A stretch of DNA of 39,066 nt. Origin: Firmicutes bacterium CAG:646. GTDB lineage: Bacteria > Bacillota > Clostridia > Lachnospirales > Lachnospiraceae. The notes under the pieces are model-generated. The model saw only the letters and a list, made by a program, of their open reading frames with translations. It ran no database searches and was not told where the DNA came from. Positions 22,766 to 31,381 of this stretch are shown piece after piece. The DNA lies in the NCBI GenBank assembly GCA_000432335.1, contig HF995355.1:1668-40733 (forward strand). The letters run 5' to 3'. The position numbers and the translations under genes were made by a program. Numbering within the stretch: the stretch's first letter is position 1; the number at the start of each line of letters is the position of its first letter.

Positions 22766-24139
22766 ATGAAAAACAAAGTAGTGAAAAGGATGACGGCGGC
22801 GGTGCTGACAGCGGTCATGGCGTCAGTTACCTTTACTGGCTGTACTTTTGGATTTGCCAGCGATCCGGATGATCCCAATGAAAAAGAAGAAGTAATCCCC
22901 ATCGATACTTCTGTAGACACTTTTCAGTATGACAGTACACTGGAGGGCACGAAGATTACTTTGCTCAATTCCAAGGCAGAAATTCAGAATGCCTTAGGAG
23001 AGATGGCGGCGGCTTTTGAAGAAAAGTCAGGAGTTCATATTGAAGTCATGCCTGTTACAGATGGATCTCCATATACAAAAGTAGTCAGCATGTATAATTC
23101 AGGAACGCCTCCGACAATGGCAATCCTGGATACTACAGATGTTATTGCTCTGGCGGAGGAGAAGGCGCTGGATCTCAGTGAAGAAGCATGGACGGCTGAA
23201 GCGGAAGAGTATTTGACAAAGGTAAATGACAAAGTGTACAGCTTTCCCTTGTGTATAGAAGGAAGAGGAATTATTTATAATCAAGCGGTAATCGAGGAGA
23301 AATTGGGGAGGGAATTTGATCCCACACAGATTACTACGATGGATGATTTTGTAGGACTTTTAGATGAGCTTGTAGAAGCCGGCATGGAACGACCTGTTTC
23401 TATGGCTAAAGAAGACTGGTCTTTAGGAGCGCATCAGTTACAGTATATTTATGAAACGTATGACGGGACATTTCCGGGAGCGCAGAAGGTTATTGAAGAT
23501 ATTAAGAGCGGAAGTCTAGATCTGCATTCTTACGAGCGTTTGGATCAGTTTTTGAATATGTTTGATGTATTGAAAAAATATAATGTGGCAAAAGGCGATC
23601 CCCTAGGCGCTGATTATGATGAGATGGCGATTGATCTGGTGGATGGAAAAACAGCATTTTGGTTTAATGGAAACTGGGCATGGCCAAATTTGGAAGAATC
23701 GGGAGCCGAAAAAGAAGATGCATACGGGTTTCTCCCATATTTTATGAATAATGACAAAGAAGATTTTGTGAACTGTAAGATTCAGGCATCTCCATCAAAA
23801 CAGATTATGCTGGACAGCAAGGTGGCAGATGAAAAACAACAGAAGGCAGCAAAAGAATTTCTTAATTGGATGGTGTACAGTGAGATTGGGCAGCAGATGA
23901 TTGTGAAAACAGCCAGTCTGATTCCACCGTTTGCAAATAATCCGTATGAGCCTGCAGATCCTTTAAGCCGCGATCTTTATGAAAAAGCACATGAAGGAAA
24001 AACATTTAATGCTTCTGCTATCGTACCGAATGACCATTGGGCTGTTCTGGGGGCATCTATGCAGAAATATCTGGCGGATCGAAGTGATCGGGAGGAACTC
24101 ACAGAAGATATCAGTGATTATTGGTCAGAACAAAAGTAA
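22766..24139 (+). CDS. Sugar ABC transporter solute-binding lipoprotein
   Basis: 457 residues. A signal peptide (KRMTAAVLTAVMASVTFTGC) ends at a lipobox-like FTGC, with Cys26 as the lipidation site, so it should be anchored on the outside of the membrane. The mature part has the cluster B (MalE/UgpB-type) layout: KITLLNSKAEIQNALGEMAA, SMYNSGTPPTMAILDTTDVI, FPLCIEGRGIIYNQAVIEEK and KTAFWFNGNWAWPNL. It would capture an oligosaccharide for the two permeases encoded downstream. Context with GH32 points to sucrose or short fructo-oligosaccharides; this is inference. GGAGG precedes the start. First gene of the operon controlled by the LacI operators. Confidence 0.92.
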   Translation: MKNKVVKRMTAAVLTAVMASVTFTGCTFGFASDPDDPNEKEEVIPIDTSVDTFQYDSTLEGTKITLLNSKAEIQNALGEMAAAFEEKSGVHIEVMPVTDGSPYTKVVSMYNSGTPPTMAILDTTDVIALAEEKALDLSEEAWTAEAEEYLTKVNDKVYSFPLCIEGRGIIYNQAVIEEKLGREFDPTQITTMDDFVGLLDELVEAGMERPVSMAKEDWSLGAHQLQYIYETYDGTFPGAQKVIEDIKSGSLDLHSYERLDQFLNMFDVLKKYNVAKGDPLGADYDEMAIDLVDGKTAFWFNGNWAWPNLEESGAEKEDAYGFLPYFMNNDKEDFVNCKIQASPSKQIMLDSKVADEKQQKAAKEFLNWMVYSEIGQQMIVKTASLIPPFANNPYEPADPLSRDLYEKAHEGKTFNASAIVPNDHWAVLGASMQKYLADRSDREELTEDISDYWSEQK

Positions 24140-24172
24140 TGATGAAAACAAGGAAGAAAGAAGGATATATAG

Positions 24173-25045
24173 ATGAAATCAAAAAATAAGAAAAAAGATT
24201 TCTGCATATTTGCATTACCGGGTATGTTTTGCTTTTTTGCGGTAGTGATCATACCATTTGTTTACGGTGTGTATCTTACGCTGACAGATTGGAACGGCGT
24301 GTCTGATGTGAAGAATTTTATTGGTCTTACAAATTTTGCAGGAGTGGTAAAAGATACCCAGTTCTGGACCTCTATCTTACTTACATTTAAATATGTAATT
24401 GCTGTTGTGGTACTGGTAAATATTTTGGCTTTTGCTATTGCTTATTTGCTGACTCGAGGAATAAAAGGGCAGAACTTTTTCCGCGCCGGTTTTTTTACCC
24501 CGAACTTAATCGGCGGTATTGTTCTTGGATACATCTGGCAGTTTGTATTTTCCAGAGTTTTTGTGAGTATTGGAGAAAACACGGGCTGGTCATTTTTTGA
24601 AATATCCTGGCTTTCGGAGCCGAACAAGGCATTTCTGGCTTTGGTGCTTGTGTCGGTATGGCAGTTATCCGGGTATATGATTCTGATTTATGTGGCTGGA
24701 TTTACCGGGATGAATGAAGATGTTTTGGAAGGGGCAAGTATTGATGGAGCGTCGGGCTGGGTGAAACTGAAAAATATTATTTTGCCATTAATGATGTCTT
24801 CGATTACTATTTGTCTGTTCCTTACTCTGTCCAGAGCGTTTATGGTGTATGATGTGAACTTATCGCTGACAGCAGGCGCTCCGTATGGAACAACGGAGAT
24901 GGCAGCTATGCATGTATATGAAAAAGCGTTTACTTCCCGACAGTTTGGCGTTGGTCAGGCAGAAGCCTTTATTTTGTTTATTATTGTAGCTTGTATCAGC
25001 GGCGCTCAGGTTTATTTCACAAAGAAGAAGGAGGTAGAAGCATAA
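24173..25045 (+). CDS. Sugar ABC permease, MalF-like
   Basis: 290 residues and six helices, beginning FCIFALPGMFCFFAVVIIPF. The EAA loop that docks the ATPase reads EGASIDGASGWVKLKNIILP. It forms the membrane channel together with the next gene product. The short MalF form without a large periplasmic loop is usual in Gram-positive oligosaccharide systems. It lies 33 bp after the binding protein gene, and its stop codon overlaps the next start (TAATG). Confidence 0.93.
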   Translation: MKSKNKKKDFCIFALPGMFCFFAVVIIPFVYGVYLTLTDWNGVSDVKNFIGLTNFAGVVKDTQFWTSILLTFKYVIAVVVLVNILAFAIAYLLTRGIKGQNFFRAGFFTPNLIGGIVLGYIWQFVFSRVFVSIGENTGWSFFEISWLSEPNKAFLALVLVSVWQLSGYMILIYVAGFTGMNEDVLEGASIDGASGWVKLKNIILPLMMSSITICLFLTLSRAFMVYDVNLSLTAGAPYGTTEMAAMHVYEKAFTSRQFGVGQAEAFILFIIVACISGAQVYFTKKKEVEA

Positions 25046-25905
25046 TGAGCAGAAATAGAATTGGTGGAAAAAAGAAGAAAGTAACGAATCTTCTGGGAAT
25101 GATTGCTTTGCTCCTTTTATTTACCGCATATATGTTTCCTTTTTTGATAGTGGTAATTAATTCTCTGAAGCAAAAGAGAGATATCATTAAAAGTCCGTTT
25201 TCCTGGCTGTTTACGATCAAAGGTTTATCTTTTGATAACTTTGTGAAGGCGTTTACGCAGATGGATTTTATGAATGCGTTCAAAAATTCATTGCTTGTTA
25301 CGGTATGCGCTACGTTATTGGTGACTTTGCTGGCATCCATGCTTGCCTATTATATAGTAAGAAATCATAATAAAATATCGAATATTACCTTTGCGCTAAT
25401 GGTAGCGTCTATGATCATACCTTTCCAGGCGATTATGATTCCTCTGGTCAGTGTATATGGAGGTACTTTAAATGTTCTGAATCACAGAATAACGCTGATT
25501 TTTATGCATACCGGTTTTTCTATGGCGATGTCGGTGTTTATGTTCCATGGATTTGTAAAAGGAAGTATTCCAGTGGCTTTGGAGGAAGCGGCATATATTG
25601 ATGGATGCACCAGAACGCAAACATTTTTTAAGATTGTTTTTCCGCTGCTGAAACCGATTATTTCCACGATGGGAATCTTAAATGCGTTGGCTTTCTGGAA
25701 TGATTTCCTGCTTCCGTCGCTGGTGCTAAGCGACAAAAAACTTTTGACCCTGCCGTTGTCTACCTATAGTTTTTACGGTACGTATTCCGCAGATTACGGT
25801 ACAATTATGGCAGGTTTGCTTCTCTGCGTGATTCCGATACTGATTTTGTACATTGTTCTTCAGAAACAGATTATCAGCGGTGTGGTGGCAGGAGCAGTAA
25901 AATAA
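25045..25905 (+). CDS. Sugar ABC permease, MalG-like
   Basis: 286 residues and six helices. It opens with a basic N-terminus and LLGMIALLLLFTAYMFPFLI. The EAA loop is EEAAYIDGCTRTQTFFKIVF followed by PLLKP. It pairs with the MalF-like subunit. Start ATG 25045 shares one base with the previous stop, and GGAGG lies inside the end of the previous gene, so the two are translationally coupled. No ATPase gene is present in the operon, so a multitask ATPase of the MsmK/MalK type encoded elsewhere must energise it. Confidence 0.93.
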   Translation: MSRNRIGGKKKKVTNLLGMIALLLLFTAYMFPFLIVVINSLKQKRDIIKSPFSWLFTIKGLSFDNFVKAFTQMDFMNAFKNSLLVTVCATLLVTLLASMLAYYIVRNHNKISNITFALMVASMIIPFQAIMIPLVSVYGGTLNVLNHRITLIFMHTGFSMAMSVFMFHGFVKGSIPVALEEAAYIDGCTRTQTFFKIVFPLLKPIISTMGILNALAFWNDFLLPSLVLSDKKLLTLPLSTYSFYGTYSADYGTIMAGLLLCVIPILILYIVLQKQIISGVVAGAVK

Positions 25906-25946
25906 AGAAAAATGGTTAAAATAAATTTTGGAATGGAGTCAGATAT

Positions 25947-27275
25947 ATGATAAGAGATACATTGCGATTAAAAGCGCCGGGGAATTGGATCAATGATCCG
26001 AATGGTTTTATTTATTATGGAGGAAAATATCATTTATTCTATCAGTATTTTCCCTATATGCCTGAATGGGGTACGATGCACTGGGGACATGCGGTCAGTG
26101 AAGATTTGGTTCACTGGGAACATTTGGGAGTTGCGCTGTTTCCTTCGAAAGATTACGACAGAAATGGCGTTTTTTCAGGAACAGCTCTGGAAAAGGATGG
26201 AAAGCTTTTCCTGTATTATTCGGCGGTGAAATATCTGGAAACGGATGAGGAAGATATCCATCGTGCAAAAAATGAAAAGTTTGATACCAGTCAGGCGTTG
26301 ATTGTTTCAGAGGATGGGTATCATTTTGACAACATGAAAGCGAAAAGAAAAATAATTCCTGTTATTCGTGATGAGAAGATTGCTCATCCGGTAAATACCA
26401 GAGATCCTAAGGTGTGGAAGTATAAAAACCGATATTATATGCTTCTGGGAAGCACTCTGAAGAACGAACAGGGACGGGCGCTGTTTTTTGCAAGCGCTGA
26501 CGGAGAAAAATGGGAGTATGTGAACCAGTATCAACATAAAAATTTCGGAATCATATTAGAGTGTCCCGACTTGTTCCGGATTGACGGACAATATGTTTTT
26601 CAGGGATCGCCAATGAAAATTCTGGAAGATGGATTGGAGTACGCTCATAATTCCATATGTGCCTGTGTGGATTTTGAAGAAGAAAAATGTGAATTATCTC
26701 TGCCGGAAAAGTATCAGTTTGTGGATTGTGGTCTGGATCTTTACGCGCCCCAGACGAATCTGGACAAAGACGGAAACCGGGTGATGATCGGTTGGATGAG
26801 GATGCCGGAGTCTGTTCCGGGAGATGAAGAGAGAAGCACATGGAATGGTATGATGTGTACGCCGAGGGTTATGGAAATACAGGACGGACATATTGTATAT
26901 CGGATGCATCCGGAAATTGATCGCTATATGTCAAAAAAAGTGGAAAAAGAACAAATCAACTGGAAAAAAGGATTTCGTTTGAAAACTTCTTTACAAGAAG
27001 GAGAGGAATTAAATATTGGCGGCTATCGTATTTATATAGAAGAAAATAAGGTTTGTGCAGATAGAAGCCGGGTGTTTGGGGAACGTAATCACTATCGGAA
27101 TGTATTTTCTACTCCTCAGTTAAAGGAGAAATGTGAATTGGATATTATCGCCGATGAAAATTTGATTGAGATTTTTGTAAATGACGGTGAATATGTGCTG
27201 AGTAATATTGTCTATGGACTCGAACATAAGATTACCGGTCCGGTTGATCAAATATTGGAAGGAAGAGAAGAATAA
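25947..27275 (+). CDS. GH32 beta-fructofuranosidase, intracellular
   Basis: 442 residues. The five-bladed beta-propeller starts with WINDPNG, whose Asp17 is the nucleophile. RDP (152-154) is the transition-state stabiliser, and ECPDLF carries the acid/base Glu205. FSGTA (77-81) is also conserved. The C-terminal beta-sandwich begins near residue 310. There is no signal peptide, so it acts in the cytoplasm on imported substrate. Because uptake is through an ABC system and not a PTS, the likely substrate is free sucrose or short fructans, releasing fructose, rather than sucrose-6-phosphate; the family as a whole includes both. It is the last gene of the operon and is followed by a strong terminator. 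Confidence 0.93.
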   Translation: MIRDTLRLKAPGNWINDPNGFIYYGGKYHLFYQYFPYMPEWGTMHWGHAVSEDLVHWEHLGVALFPSKDYDRNGVFSGTALEKDGKLFLYYSAVKYLETDEEDIHRAKNEKFDTSQALIVSEDGYHFDNMKAKRKIIPVIRDEKIAHPVNTRDPKVWKYKNRYYMLLGSTLKNEQGRALFFASADGEKWEYVNQYQHKNFGIILECPDLFRIDGQYVFQGSPMKILEDGLEYAHNSICACVDFEEEKCELSLPEKYQFVDCGLDLYAPQTNLDKDGNRVMIGWMRMPESVPGDEERSTWNGMMCTPRVMEIQDGHIVYRMHPEIDRYMSKKVEKEQINWKKGFRLKTSLQEGEELNIGGYRIYIEENKVCADRSRVFGERNHYRNVFSTPQLKEKCELDIIADENLIEIFVNDGEYVLSNIVYGLEHKITGPVDQILEGREE

Positions 27276-27279
27276 AAAG

Positions 27280-27326
27280 TGCTTTGGGATTGTACGGTAT
27301 ATACGGAAAATCCCAAAGCATTTTTT
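27280..27326 (+). terminator. Terminator after GH32 gene
   Basis: TGCTTTGGGATT (27280-27291) pairs perfectly with AATCCCAAAGCA (27309-27320), followed by six Ts. Confidence 0.92.
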
Positions 27327-27360
27327 ATGGGAATTCTATGAATAAAAAACAAAAATGCTA

Positions 27361-27389
27361 TTGACACTCTTGACAAAGTGTGATATTGT
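27361..27389 (+). promoter_or_regulatory. Promoter of rpoB-rpoC
   Basis: TTGACA (27361-27366) and TATTGT (27384-27389) are 17 bp apart. Transcription from about 27396 gives a leader of about 100 nt. A second TTGACA at 27370-27375 lacks a matching -10. Confidence 0.75.
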
Positions 27390-27494
27390 AAAAAATGCAC
27401 TATTATGGCAAGATATGCCTACAAGTCTAATCTTAGCGAACATAAAACAGGCATGAGCGGTAATAAATCAAATATACAAGGGGTGAAACGGTCA

Positions 27495-30400
27495 ATGGAA
27501 AATAACAGAATACGTCCTATTACAAATGGCAAAAGTATGCGGATGAGCTACCAGAGACAAAAAGAAGTTTTGGAAATGCCCAACTTGATTGAGGTTCAGA
27601 AAGACTCCTACAACTGGTTCCTTGAGGAAGGTTTGCGGGAAGTTTTTGACGATATCTCCCCCATTACGGATTACAGTGGGAAGTTGAGCTTGGAATTTGT
27701 GGACTTTACTCTGTGCGAAGATGATGTAAAATATTCCATCGAAGAGTGCAAAGAGAGAGACGCAACCTATGCTGCACCTTTGAAAGTTAAGGTCAGATTG
27801 TACAATAAAGAAAACGACGAGATTAAAGAGCATGAGATCTTCATGGGTGATTTGCCGTTAATGACAGCAACCGGTACCTTTGTTATCAATGGTGCTGAGC
27901 GTGTTATTGTCAGCCAGCTAGTACGTTCCCCTGGTATTTATTACGCTATCGCTCATGATAAAGTCGGTAAGAGACTGTTCTCTTCCACGGTAATCCCGAA
28001 TCGTGGTGCATGGCTGGAATATGAGACAGATTCTAACGATGTTTTCTATGTTCGTGTGGACAGAACCAGAAAGGTTCCGATCACTGTATTGATTCGTGCG
28101 TTGGGTAAAGGAACGAATGCGGAGATCGTAGAACTATTTGGTGAAGAACCGAAGATTCTGGCAAGTTTTGGAAAAGATACTGCAACCTGTTACGAGGAAG
28201 GTCTTTTGGAACTGTATAAGAAGATCCGTCCGGGTGAGCCGCTGGCAGTGGAAAGCGCAAGAAGTCTGATCAACAGTATGTTCTTCGATCCAAAACGCTA
28301 TGATTTGGCAAAAGTAGGAAGATATAAATTTAATAAAAAGCTGCTTCTGAGAAACCGTATTACAGGTCAGGTTCTGGCAGAGGATGTGGTTGATACTACA
28401 ACAGGTGAGATTCTGGCGGAAGCGGGAACAGAAGTGACAAAAGAACTGGCAGATTCTATTCAGAATGCGGCAGTTCCGTTTGTATGGATCCAGACAGAAG
28501 AGAGAAATATTAAAGTTCTTTCTAATATGATGGTGGATCTGACCAGTTTTGTGGATTGCGATCCAAAGGAACTGGGAATTACAGAATTAGTATATTATCC
28601 GGCTCTGGCACAGCTGATGGAAGAAAATGAAGATGAGGACGATCTGAAAGCAGCGATCCATCGTCACATCCATGAGTTGATTCCGAAGCACATTACAGAG
28701 GAAGATATTTTTGCTTCCATTAACTATAATATGCATCTGGAATACGGTCTGGGTAACGATGATGATATCGACCATTTGGGCAATCGTCGTATCCGTGCAG
28801 TTGGTGAACTGCTGCAGAACCAGTATCGGATCGGTATGTCCAGACTGGAAAGAGTTGTAAGAGAGAGAATGACAACTCAGGATGCAGAGGGTATTTCTCC
28901 TCAGTCTCTGATCAATATCAAACCGGTGACGGCTGCGGTGAAAGAATTCTTTGGTTCTTCTCAGCTGTCTCAGTTTATGGATCAGAATAACCCGTTGGGT
29001 GAGCTGACGCATAAGAGACGTCTGTCTGCATTGGGACCTGGCGGTCTGTCCCGTGATCGTGCCGGATTTGAGGTGCGAGACGTACATTATTCTCATTACG
29101 GAAGAATGTGTCCTATTGAGACGCCTGAGGGACCAAACATCGGTCTGATCAACTCTCTTGCATCTTATGCAAGAATTAATGAATATGGTTTTGTAGAGGC
29201 TCCGTACCGCCGGATCGACAAGAGTGATCCGAAGAATCCGAGAGTAACGGATGAAGTAGTTTACATGACTGCGGACGAAGAAGACAATTACCATGTAGCG
29301 CAGGCGAATGAGCCTTTGGATGAAGAAGGTCATTTTATTCATAAAAATGTATCTGGACGTTATCTGGATGAAACACAGGAATATGAGAGACGGATGTTTG
29401 ATTACATGGACGTGTCTCCTAAGATGGTGTTCTCCGTGGCTACCGCATTGATTCCGTTCCTGCAGAACGACGATGCGAACCGCGCGCTGATGGGATCCAA
29501 CATGCAGCGTCAGGCAGTGCCGCTGATGATCACAGAAGCTCCTGTAGTTGGTACCGGTATGGAAGCGAAAGCTGCTGTAGACTCCGGTGTTTGTGTGATT
29601 GCAAGGAAAGCAGGCGTGATCACAAAAGCTGCTTCTAAAGAGATCACAATGAAGAATGATGATGGAACAACAGATGTTTATCATCTGACCAAGTTCCTGA
29701 GAAGTAACCAGAGTAACTGCTACAATCAGAAACCGATCGTAGTAAAAGGAGAGCATGTAGAGGCGGGTCAGGTGATTGCTGATGGACCTTCTACTTATAA
29801 CGGCGAGCTGGCTCTGGGCAAGAACCCGCTGATCGGATTTATGACCTGGGAAGGTTATAACTACGAGGATGCGGTACTGTTAAGTGAAAGACTGGTTCAG
29901 GAGGATGTATATACATCTATCCATATTGAAGAATATGAAGCAGAAGCCAGAGATACCAAACTGGGACCGGAAGAGATTACAAAAGATGTTCCGGGTGTTG
30001 GTGACGACGCGCTGAAAGATCTGGATGAGCGTGGAATTATCCGTATCGGTGCAGAGGTTCGCGCTGGCGATATTCTGGTCGGTAAGGTTACTCCGAAGGG
30101 AGAGACGGAGCTGACAGCAGAAGAACGTCTGCTTCGCGCAATCTTTGGTGAAAAAGCGAGAGAGGTTCGTGATACATCTCTGAAAGTACCTCACGGCGAG
30201 TATGGTATCGTTGTGGATGCGAAAGTATTTACAAGAGAAAATGGTGATGAGTTGTCTCCGGGAGTAAATCAGGCGGTACGTATCTATATTGCTCAGAAGA
30301 GAAAGATCTCTGTAGGTGATAAGATGGCTGGTCGTCATGGTAACAAGGGTGTGGTTTCCAGGGTACTTCCAGTGGAAGATATGCCTTTCCTGCCAAATGG

Positions 30401-31328
30401 ACGTCCTCTGGATATCGTTCTGAATCCTCTGGGTGTGCCTTCCCGTATGAATATCGGACAGGTGCTGGAGATTCATCTCAGTCTGGCTGCGAAAGCGCTG
30501 GGCTTCAATATTGCCACTCCTGTATTTGACGGAGCAAACGAGGATGACATCATGGATACTCTGGAACTGGCAAATGATTATGTAAACTTGAGCTGGGAAG
30601 AGTTCTCTGAGAGACATAAAGAAGAATTGCTCCCGGAAGTATATGATTATCTGTATGAAAACAGAGAACACAGAAAATTGTGGAAAGGTGTTCCGATTTC
30701 CCGCGATGGTAAAGTAAGACTTCGTGACGGACGTACCGGAGAGTATTTTGACAGTCCGGTAACCATTGGACACATGCATTACCTGAAGCTGCATCATCTG
30801 GTAGATGATAAGATCCATGCCCGTTCTACAGGTCCATACTCCCTGGTAACACAGCAGCCTCTGGGTGGTAAAGCTCAGTTTGGTGGACAGCGTTTTGGAG
30901 AGATGGAGGTTTGGGCGCTGGAAGCTTACGGTGCATCTTACACTCTTCAGGAGATTTTGACTGTAAAATCAGATGATGTGATCGGTCGTGTGAAAACGTA
31001 TGAGGCGATTATCAAAGGTGATAATATTCCTGAACCTGGTATTCCGGAATCCTTTAAGGTATTGCTGAAAGAGCTGCAGTCTCTGGGTCTGGATGTGAAG
31101 GTTCTGAGAGATGATAATACGGAAGTAGAGATCATGGAAAATATCGATTACGGTGATACTGATCTGCGTTCCATCATTGAAGGAGACAAAAACTACCATA
31201 ATGATGATCAGGAATCTTATGGCAGCTATGGTTTCAGCAAACAGGAATTCGAAGGTGAAGAACTGGTAGATGTGGAAGAAGATACCACAGAAGAAGTATC
31301 GGATGAAGAAGAACTGTTAGATTTTTAA
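27495..31328 (+). CDS. rpoB: RNA polymerase beta subunit
   Basis: 1277 residues, full length. It starts MENNRIRPITNGKSMRMSYQ after AAGGGG; an upstream in-frame ATG at 27405 sits at the expected transcript start and is not used. The rifampicin pocket reads SSQLSQFMDQNNPLGELTHK and RRLSALGPGG with no known resistance change visible. GRMCPIETPEGPNIGLINSL, the catalytic-core GDKMAGRHGNKGVVS and the C-terminal GKAQFGGQRFGEMEVWALEA are intact. The C-terminus is a long acidic tail (VDVEEDTTEEVSDEEELLDF). It forms the catalytic core of transcription with RpoC, 53 bp downstream. It is separated from rplL by about 6.7 kb. Confidence 0.98.
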   Translation: MENNRIRPITNGKSMRMSYQRQKEVLEMPNLIEVQKDSYNWFLEEGLREVFDDISPITDYSGKLSLEFVDFTLCEDDVKYSIEECKERDATYAAPLKVKVRLYNKENDEIKEHEIFMGDLPLMTATGTFVINGAERVIVSQLVRSPGIYYAIAHDKVGKRLFSSTVIPNRGAWLEYETDSNDVFYVRVDRTRKVPITVLIRALGKGTNAEIVELFGEEPKILASFGKDTATCYEEGLLELYKKIRPGEPLAVESARSLINSMFFDPKRYDLAKVGRYKFNKKLLLRNRITGQVLAEDVVDTTTGEILAEAGTEVTKELADSIQNAAVPFVWIQTEERNIKVLSNMMVDLTSFVDCDPKELGITELVYYPALAQLMEENEDEDDLKAAIHRHIHELIPKHITEEDIFASINYNMHLEYGLGNDDDIDHLGNRRIRAVGELLQNQYRIGMSRLERVVRERMTTQDAEGISPQSLINIKPVTAAVKEFFGSSQLSQFMDQNNPLGELTHKRRLSALGPGGLSRDRAGFEVRDVHYSHYGRMCPIETPEGPNIGLINSLASYARINEYGFVEAPYRRIDKSDPKNPRVTDEVVYMTADEEDNYHVAQANEPLDEEGHFIHKNVSGRYLDETQEYERRMFDYMDVSPKMVFSVATALIPFLQNDDANRALMGSNMQRQAVPLMITEAPVVGTGMEAKAAVDSGVCVIARKAGVITKAASKEITMKNDDGTTDVYHLTKFLRSNQSNCYNQKPIVVKGEHVEAGQVIADGPSTYNGELALGKNPLIGFMTWEGYNYEDAVLLSERLVQEDVYTSIHIEEYEAEARDTKLGPEEITKDVPGVGDDALKDLDERGIIRIGAEVRAGDILVGKVTPKGETELTAEERLLRAIFGEKAREVRDTSLKVPHGEYGIVVDAKVFTRENGDELSPGVNQAVRIYIAQKRKISVGDKMAGRHGNKGVVSRVLPVEDMPFLPNGRPLDIVLNPLGVPSRMNIGQVLEIHLSLAAKALGFNIATPVFDGANEDDIMDTLELANDYVNLSWEEFSERHKEELLPEVYDYLYENREHRKLWKGVPISRDGKVRLRDGRTGEYFDSPVTIGHMHYLKLHHLVDDKIHARSTGPYSLVTQQPLGGKAQFGGQRFGEMEVWALEAYGASYTLQEILTVKSDDVIGRVKTYEAIIKGDNIPEPGIPESFKVLLKELQSLGLDVKVLRDDNTEVEIMENIDYGDTDLRSIIEGDKNYHNDDQESYGSYGFSKQEFEGEELVDVEEDTTEEVSDEEELLDF

Positions 31329-31381
31329 TCATATGCCCAAGCGGCGGATGATGATTTCATACCTGAGAAAGGAGCAACCAA

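Noticed and set aside
27405..27494. Upstream in-frame ATG extending RpoB by 30 residues
   Set aside because: It lies about 10 bp from the expected transcript start, lacks a ribosome binding site, and the extension is not like RpoB N-termini; the 27495 start has AAGGGG.
28990..29060. Rifampicin-resistance substitutions in RpoB
   Set aside because: The pocket residues read as the ordinary sensitive form in the conserved blocks; no change was seen.
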